Shown here: positions 11,565 through 16,132 of the stretch, one piece after another | How positions within the stretch are numbered: position 1 is the first letter of the stretch | Layout: each line of letters opens with the position of its first letter | Origin: Candidatus Thorarchaeota archaeon | Lineage (GTDB): Archaea; Asgardarchaeota; Thorarchaeia; Thorarchaeales; Thorarchaeaceae | Direction: 5' to 3' | Assembly: GCA_016841005.1 (NCBI GenBank) | Contig: JAEORG010000362.1 | Coordinates: forward strand, 1 to 16,132 | Length of the DNA stretch: 16,132 nt | The notes under the pieces: generated by a model | Databases searched by the model: none | Told to the model about the DNA's origin: nothing | What the model saw: the letters and a program-made list of their open reading frames with translations, nothing else | Made by a program: the position numbers and the translations under genes

Positions 11565-13850
11565 TTACTGAGAAAATCTAACTTTTACGATTTGGTCCTG
11601 GCTAAATTTATGCCTGACCGCTACAACCTCTGGAGCAATGTGCTCTATTGTTACTTCTTTATCGTCCACATAAGCACGAGAAGGTATCCATGCATTTCCA
11701 AAAACAACGAATATAGATTCTTCTTGAGTGGCATCTCTTATCACTCGCATACTTAGCTCTTTTCCTCCAGAGTTCCAGTCAATGTCACTGATTTCGACCG
11801 CTCCTTGACTGATATGCATGCTAGTACTAAGCACCATAGGAACGGCTCGCTCTTCTTTAATTAGCAATACCTTACAAGAATGCGGTTTTAATCCTAGGAC
11901 GCTAACTTGTTCTTCAGAGAGGCCGTGATATTCCTGCCCCCAGAAATCAAATACGTGATGTGGAGCTTCTGCATTCAACCCCATGGAATCTAAGTTGAAT
12001 GTGACATCAATTGGTGCATCGTCTAGATTAATTGCTCCAAATAACACCCATTTCTCATCAGGTGTTGATATTGGTTGAACAAAGATTGACGGGTTCCTTT
12101 TTTCTAGTGCATCAAGTGCGGTTGCACTAACTCGATATGGAGGTAGGATTTTGTCTAAGAGTTGCATTCGTTCCTCAGAGACCTCCATCATACGGTCACT
12201 TAGGAGAACTGCTCCACCACTCAGAGCGACAACTGATAGCCAGAGTTTTACTTCTTCAAGTGTAAGATTATTGTCATCTTGTCTAACCAGAACACAGTCT
12301 GGATCATTAATCCAAAGTCGATCGTGCATTATTGCACGTGTCATCGTGTTGACCGAACATTCATAGACACCTGCCCCCCACTCATATCGCCAATCAGTAG
12401 CGATATCTGTCCCAATACGCATCATATCCACTAGTCCGATACATGGTCCTAATGGTGCTCCGCATCCTAACAGAAGGTCATCACCGACTTCCTCCCTAAT
12501 CGCTTGCAACCCTTGACGAAACAATTGAGCTCTTGTCAATTTCATATTGTTTCGGAAACCTTCGATTGTTGCATAATATAGAAAATCAATCTTGAAATAT
12601 TCGAAGCCGTCTTTCTTTAGTTTCCTGAAAATTTTCCTAACATAATCAATGACCTTTGGATTCGTAAGGTCTAGAGCATAATACTTACCTAACCAAAGAG
12701 GATTTTCATCAACAGCAATAGGTTTGTTGTCCTGATCTTTTACAAACCAATCTGGTTTGTCTTTGAATAGATCAGAGTGTTCCGATGCGACAAATGGAGC
12801 TGTCCAAATACCAGCTCGGTATCCCTTTTCTCTTATTTCTTGGACGAGAGATTCTAACCCACTAGCAAAACGAGAGTTCTCCTCCCAGTCACCGACTTTC
12901 TTTTGAAATCCATCATCTATTTGGATCCACTCAATTCGGTCTCCAAACCGATTTTTTATAACCTCAACATTCTCGTGAATTTCACTCTCATCAGGCATTG
13001 TGAAATAAAAATACCAAGAACACCAACCTGTTGGTACCTTTTCCCACTTCAGTGCATCCATCCTAAGGGCTACAAAGTCCATATACTGTTTCAAACTTTC
13101 AACAGCACTAGTATTGTAGAGAACCAGCATCTCCTCAGATACGAGCGTGTCTTTTTCTGTAATAGGAACATCATCTGCGTGTGAGGTCGCTGCAAAAACT
13201 GCTAATCTTGATTTTTCTTCATTTCTTCCATTTGCACTAACGGTTGTGAGCTGATCAGCTAGGGTTGTAAATCCTAGAAGAAGAGATTCCTTAGAATCAA
13301 TATTGTTGAGTACTGAATACATATGACTGATATTTTCACCGATATCAACTTGATGTGCCTGACTAAGTTCCCACGAATGAAAACCGTTCCGAAAGAACCT
13401 GAGATTGTTATTGTTCCATCCTGTTATTATTCTAGATGTATCATCTACGTCAATTACTAATGTGTCAAAGGATTTGACTCGTACCTCAGAGCCGCGATTC
13501 CGATATTGTACAATTGTTGAGAAACCAGGGATATTCTCATACACTGAAAGTTTGATACTCAACTCTGCAGTCTTTTCACTATCATGCACCTTGAGAATGA
13601 TTGCTTTGCCTCTGATGGATTCATCTTGAAAATCAAGTGCACTGAATGATCTATATGTCATCTTCCTCGAATCGTAGACTTGTTTGTTAGTGTGTACTAA
13701 AATATAGCCTCGTGAGAAGCAAGTCTTGTCTTCGGATGTTAAGGATATTGTACCCATCCTTGTATCATAGGTAACCGTAACAAGACCATTTGTAAGATGA
13801 ATCGTGTTATCGCCCATTTCGACCTTACAACAATCTGAATCATGGTTCAT
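11565..13850 (-). CDS. GH36-type alpha-galactosidase / raffinose-synthase-like glycoside hydrolase
   Basis: A 761-residue protein predicted to cleave or transfer alpha-galactosyl (or related) residues. An N-terminal beta-supersandwich spans about 15-260. The TIM barrel begins at PTGWCSWYFYF (273-283) and includes IQIDDGFQ (309-316), AGIWTAPF (346-353), the presumed nucleophile D422 in FKIDFLYY and the presumed acid/base D482 in MRIGTD. A C-terminal beta domain (about 585-665) is followed by about 95 extra residues forming another beta-rich region. No signal peptide is present, so it should act in the cytoplasm on imported oligosaccharides or on internal glycans. An SD 'aggag' lies about ten bases before the chosen ATG; M12 is an alternative start. 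A 71-base gap with a small palindrome precedes it. The substrate is not certain, because GH36 also includes N-acetylgalactosaminidases and galactosyltransferases. Confidence 0.9.
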   Translation of the reverse strand: MNHDSDCCKVEMGDNTIHLTNGLVTVTYDTRMGTISLTSEDKTCFSRGYILVHTNKQVYDSRKMTYRSFSALDFQDESIRGKAIILKVHDSEKTAELSIKLSVYENIPGFSTIVQYRNRGSEVRVKSFDTLVIDVDDTSRIITGWNNNNLRFFRNGFHSWELSQAHQVDIGENISHMYSVLNNIDSKESLLLGFTTLADQLTTVSANGRNEEKSRLAVFAATSHADDVPITEKDTLVSEEMLVLYNTSAVESLKQYMDFVALRMDALKWEKVPTGWCSWYFYFTMPDESEIHENVEVIKNRFGDRIEWIQIDDGFQKKVGDWEENSRFASGLESLVQEIREKGYRAGIWTAPFVASEHSDLFKDKPDWFVKDQDNKPIAVDENPLWLGKYYALDLTNPKVIDYVRKIFRKLKKDGFEYFKIDFLYYATIEGFRNNMKLTRAQLFRQGLQAIREEVGDDLLLGCGAPLGPCIGLVDMMRIGTDIATDWRYEWGAGVYECSVNTMTRAIMHDRLWINDPDCVLVRQDDNNLTLEEVKLWLSVVALSGGAVLLSDRMMEVSEERMQLLDKILPPYRVSATALDALEKRNPSIFVQPISTPDEKWVLFGAINLDDAPIDVTFNLDSMGLNAEAPHHVFDFWGQEYHGLSEEQVSVLGLKPHSCKVLLIKEERAVPMVLSTSMHISQGAVEISDIDWNSGGKELSMRVIRDATQEESIFVVFGNAWIPSRAYVDDKEVTIEHIAPEVVAVRHKFSQDQIVKVRFSQ

Positions 13851-13876
13851 TCATGGGAGTCTCCTGCTCACCACAA

Positions 13877-13889
13877 GCACACTATGTGC
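13877..13889. promoter_or_regulatory. Small palindrome upstream of the GH36 gene
   Basis: GCACA and TGTGC flank CTA in the 71-base gap between the TPR-membrane gene and the GH36 gene, about 27 bases upstream of the latter's ATG. It could be an operator or a weak hairpin. Only the symmetry supports it. Confidence 0.25.
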
Positions 13890-13921
13890 CTCTTATGCTT
13901 TACCTGATAATCAAGAAGATG

Positions 13922-14542
13922 CTACCTAAGTGACTGAGCTCTTTTCATTGCATCTTCTGCTTCTTCATACTCGAAGAGTTTCTTATGCGCATTAGATAGC
14001 ATTTCCCAAACTTCTGCATCGCGAGGTTGCATTTTGAGGTAGTGTGTACAATACAACTTGACTTCTTCATAATTATCAAGTAGTTCGCAACACCTGGCCG
14101 CATAATAGAGTGCCCGTTTGTGATTCATATCAGGTCCCATCAGATTTTTGAATAGTTCGAGTGCTTGTTCAATCTCCTGCTCATCATAGAGTTGTTTCGC
14201 CTCTCTGAACCTTATCTCCATATCACCATATCCTGGCATTTTCGCAGCATAGCTTGTTGTCATCATTGTTGCCATGCAGCAAATTAGAGCTGAACCAACA
14301 AGAACAGTTAGCCCAAGTATATCACCTGCAGCTACTGGGATTGGGAGAATCTGCCAACCGACAAGTAATGAAAGGATTACACCAAACACTATGATTAATC
14401 CTCCAATCCCTGCTATTAACTTGGGTTTGAACCTACCTTCTGTGCCATTTTCCATGAATGACCACTTCGAATGGTGAATCTGCTTCACACCTTTTAGGTC
14501 TAATGAATCAATCACTTTCTTCTTCTTTTTTAGACTGGTCAA
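13922..14542 (-). CDS. Membrane-anchored TPR protein
   Basis: Up to 206 residues. Two hydrophobic helices (about 42-63 and 68-93) are separated by a short GWQILPIP turn. They are followed by a cytoplasmic-looking helical region (107-206) with TPR-type repeats: AKQLYDEQEIEQALELFKNL, then ALYYAARCCELLDNYEEV and AEVWEMLSNAHKKLFEYEEA. The listed start is TTG and overlaps the upstream TPR gene by 35 bases; it gives a Lys-rich leader (KKKKK). GTG at 14515, which overlaps the upstream stop region by a few bases, or ATG at 14455 are alternatives, and none has a convincing SD. Together with the soluble TPR protein encoded immediately before, it probably forms a membrane-tethered scaffold. Function unknown. 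Confidence 0.75.
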   Translation of the reverse strand: MTSLKKKKKVIDSLDLKGVKQIHHSKWSFMENGTEGRFKPKLIAGIGGLIIVFGVILSLLVGWQILPIPVAAGDILGLTVLVGSALICCMATMMTTSYAAKMPGYGDMEIRFREAKQLYDEQEIEQALELFKNLMGPDMNHKRALYYAARCCELLDNYEEVKLYCTHYLKMQPRDAEVWEMLSNAHKKLFEYEEAEDAMKRAQSLR

Positions 14543-15176
14543 GCTCTGCTAATTCTCTTAGTGTTTTTGCTCTCTTTTTATGCTGTTCCTCTGATTCTGT
14601 AGCGGCGAGTCTATCTCGGGCAATATGTATCCACTCCATGACCTTCTTTGTCAAATGTGGATTCAGTTCAACAGCTAAATCCGCATAAGCAATTGCCTTC
14701 TCATCCTCTTCCTCGATGAAATGTGCGTTTGCTTTGTTGTAAAAGGCTTCAGCATAATCTGGTTTGAGCGCGACAGCTTTGGTGTAAGCCTCGATTGCTT
14801 TCTGTCCTTCTGTTAATCTCGAATAGCAGTTTCCAAGATTATTCCATGCCTCGGGGTCATTTGGGTTAATTTCTAGGGCTTTTTCGTAGCACTCTTTCGC
14901 CATTTTGAAATCTGCAAGGTTATAGAGCGCATTTGCTTTGTTGAACCAGATTTCAAAGATCTGGTTATCTATCGCCAATGCCTCATCAAACGCTTTTAGT
15001 GCCTCTTCATCGTTATCTAATTCCATCAAGACGAATCCAAGGTTATACCAACCTTCCAGTGAATCAGAATATTTCTCCAACAATTTCTTGAGCGTATTGA
15101 CTGCCCCTTGAAGGTCTCCCTTCTCAATCAGGCGAACAGACTCCACAACTAGATCATCCTTTTCGTCGACCATCAT
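14508..15176 (-). CDS. Soluble TPR-repeat protein
   Basis: A 222-residue protein made almost wholly of tetratricopeptide repeats: about five 34-residue units between 7 and 176, best seen at 41-74 (EGWYNLGFVLMELDNDEEAL), 75-108, 109-142 (AWNNLGNCYSRLTEGQKAIE) and 143-176. They carry the usual W/L/G/Y, A and P positions (NPNDPEAWNNLG). A charged helical tail (about 190-222) ends in KKEEESD. TPRs form superhelical protein-binding surfaces, so this is a scaffold or adaptor with no enzymatic motif. It overlaps the membrane-anchored TPR gene downstream, suggesting the two act together. It lies 40 bases after the four-helix membrane protein gene; its start has tandem ATGs and no strong SD. Confidence 0.9.
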   Translation of the reverse strand: MMVDEKDDLVVESVRLIEKGDLQGAVNTLKKLLEKYSDSLEGWYNLGFVLMELDNDEEALKAFDEALAIDNQIFEIWFNKANALYNLADFKMAKECYEKALEINPNDPEAWNNLGNCYSRLTEGQKAIEAYTKAVALKPDYAEAFYNKANAHFIEEEDEKAIAYADLAVELNPHLTKKVMEWIHIARDRLAATESEEQHKKRAKTLRELAELDQSKKEEESD

Positions 15177-15216
15177 CTGTTTGCTCTTGAGAAATCCAAT
15201 AAGGCTTTGGACATGT

Positions 15217-15678
15217 TTATTCTGGTTTCTTCGCAGTTCGACGGGCTATGATGGTCATAATAATTGCAATCCAACCAAGGCTTTGAGAAATTACTATGAG
15301 TAAGTTGAAGACTGCGGCATATCCAGAAACGTAGAATAACTTAACAAGGTCGATAATAAGACCGATAAGACTCATTCCTGCACCAAGACCCACGACGAAC
15401 TTTCCTGTTCCAAATCTCGTTGTTGTCATCAGGTATCCACCAATAATGACACTAAGTCCACCAGCTACAGCTATAATTCCTAGCACATACAGGAGTAATT
15501 CGATCACAGGAATGAAGAATGATAGCTCAGGGATTCCGTATAGGAGTTCAAGATATTCGAAAACCCCAATACTTCCTATAATTTCTTTTAGCCAGAGGAT
15601 TATCCCTCCAATAAGACAGAGAAGAAATTGTGTTCTATTATTCATAACTGCGTCACTGGTTCCATGATACTGCATCAT
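15217..15678 (-). CDS. Four-helix integral membrane protein, function unknown
   Basis: A 153-residue hydrophobic protein with four predicted membrane helices at about 17-37, 55-82, 92-117 and 121-145, short polar loops and a basic C-terminus (ARRTAKKPE) expected to stay in the cytoplasm. No catalytic or transport motif is recognised. The start has tandem ATGs with 'gagata' a few bases upstream; M12 is a plausible alternative. It lies between the PHP phosphatase gene (26-base gap) and the TPR pair on the same strand, so one minus-strand transcript may cover all of them. It may be a membrane partner of the TPR proteins, but that is only positional inference. Confidence 0.75.
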   Translation of the reverse strand: MMQYHGTSDAVMNNRTQFLLCLIGGIILWLKEIIGSIGVFEYLELLYGIPELSFFIPVIELLLYVLGIIAVAGGLSVIIGGYLMTTTRFGTGKFVVGLGAGMSLIGLIIDLVKLFYVSGYAAVFNLLIVISQSLGWIAIIMTIIARRTAKKPE

Positions 15679-15704
15679 ATCTTATCTCTATACCGATTGG
15701 GGGT

Positions 15705-16132
15705 TCACACTTTCCTTCTCTTCCTGTATTTTGATGGTGTAATGTTACAGTTATTTTCAAGAAGGTGAAGAGCTCTTGCAATCCCATATCCTACTTCCTG
15801 AGGTCTATGAGCATCTGATCCCAAGGTTACTGTATCGATTCCGTTTTTACATAATGCATTGAGAAGATCAGTCGAAGGCATTGGTTCGTTCTGCCCTTTC
15901 CGCCACGAAGATGTATTGATTTCGAAACCCACATCATGTTTTTTCATTTTACCTACGAGCTCATTGATATATGGTCGCCAAATGTCATGAATTTCCTCAC
16001 CAAAGAAAGGCTCCCCATATCTTCTGTAGAGGTCTAAATGACCAAGAATGTCAATAAGAGATGATCCTACAGTATCGATAAGGGTCATGAAGTACACATT
16101 TCCAAGGTCTTCTGCATTGTATCTTGAAAAAA
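15705..16132 (-). CDS. PHP-family phosphoesterase, histidinol-phosphatase-like (partial, cut by window edge)
   Basis: The reading frame stays open to the right edge, so the N-terminus is missing. The visible part, about 141 residues, begins FSRYNAEDLGNVYF. PHP signatures are ILGHLDLYRRYG with metal-type His/Asp, GFEINTSSWRKG (the glutamate/asparagine segment), and VTLGSDAHRPQEVGYGI near the C-terminus, a typical late metal-binding SDAH. This pattern is the one in HisK-type histidinol phosphatases, which remove phosphate from L-histidinol phosphate in histidine synthesis. The same fold also occurs in other phosphoesterases, and no other his gene is in view. A GTG at 16097 could be mistaken for a start, but the continuing conserved frame argues against it. 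The C-terminus ends in a basic stretch (KYRKRRKV). Confidence 0.85.
   Translation of the reverse strand, partial: FSRYNAEDLGNVYFMTLIDTVGSSLIDILGHLDLYRRYGEPFFGEEIHDIWRPYINELVGKMKKHDVGFEINTSSWRKGQNEPMPSTDLLNALCKNGIDTVTLGSDAHRPQEVGYGIARALHLLENNCNITPSKYRKRRKV

Noticed and set aside
16095..16097. GTG as the start codon of the PHP gene
   Set aside because: The same frame continues open and conserved-looking to the window edge (FSRYNAEDLGNVYF), so the true start lies outside the window.
1..16132. CRISPR arrays, tRNA or rRNA genes, insertion sequences
   Set aside because: No regularly spaced repeats, tRNA-like TTCGA arms with matching acceptor stems, rRNA signatures or transposase motifs were seen. 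The intergenic spaces are all under 200 bases.

Overview
The window reads as a compact, intron-free archaeal chromosome segment of moderate GC. Evidence for an archaeon: a split biotin-dependent carboxyltransferase with a separate biotin carrier, a thiolase-like protein directly followed by a DUF35 zinc-ribbon/OB partner, a ribbon-helix-helix regulator, TATA-like boxes with short or absent leaders, and Shine-Dalgarno (SD) sites mainly inside operons. The metabolic mix (acyl-CoA dehydrogenase, thiolase/DUF35, GH36, leucine-type dehydratase) would fit an Asgard archaeon such as a Thorarchaeia-like lineage. That placement is inference; no rRNA or ribosomal protein is present to test it.

Left part, + strand (66-5418). 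A carboxyltransferase subunit and a biotin carrier (pyruvate carboxylase / oxaloacetate decarboxylase / methylmalonyl-CoA carboxyltransferase class) are followed by a thiolase-fold enzyme lacking the usual catalytic cysteine and its DUF35 partner. A structured 180-base intergenic region then precedes a small ribbon-helix-helix regulator, and an acyl-CoA dehydrogenase follows. Together they suggest acyl-CoA/oxoacid metabolism. The 3' end of the carboxyltransferase gene appears to carry a frameshift.

Middle part, - strand (10598-5469). An uncharacterised cysteine-rich small protein leads a tight operon encoding an isopropylmalate-type dehydrogenase and the large and small subunits of an isopropylmalate/homoaconitate-type dehydratase: three genes of a 2-oxoacid chain-elongation pathway (leucine or a related one). 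Downstream lies a large multi-spanning membrane protein of unknown role. It ends at a bidirectional hairpin terminator shared with the convergent acyl-CoA dehydrogenase.

Right part. A fumarylacetoacetate-hydrolase-family gene (+) diverges from the leucine-type operon and runs stop-to-stop into a GH36 alpha-galactosidase-type gene (-). Upstream of that, all on the - strand, are a membrane-anchored TPR protein, a soluble TPR protein, a four-helix membrane protein and, cut by the right edge, a PHP-family phosphatase resembling histidinol-phosphatase.

No rRNA, tRNA, CRISPR array, insertion sequence or phage gene was seen. No gene-free stretch exceeds 300 bases. The oddest signals are the frameshifted carboxyltransferase tail, the cysteine-less thiolase/DUF35 pair, a lysine at the cofactor-selecting position of the isopropylmalate-type dehydrogenase, the unknown Cys-rich operon leader, and the large membrane protein that resembles a family I associate with Clostridia.
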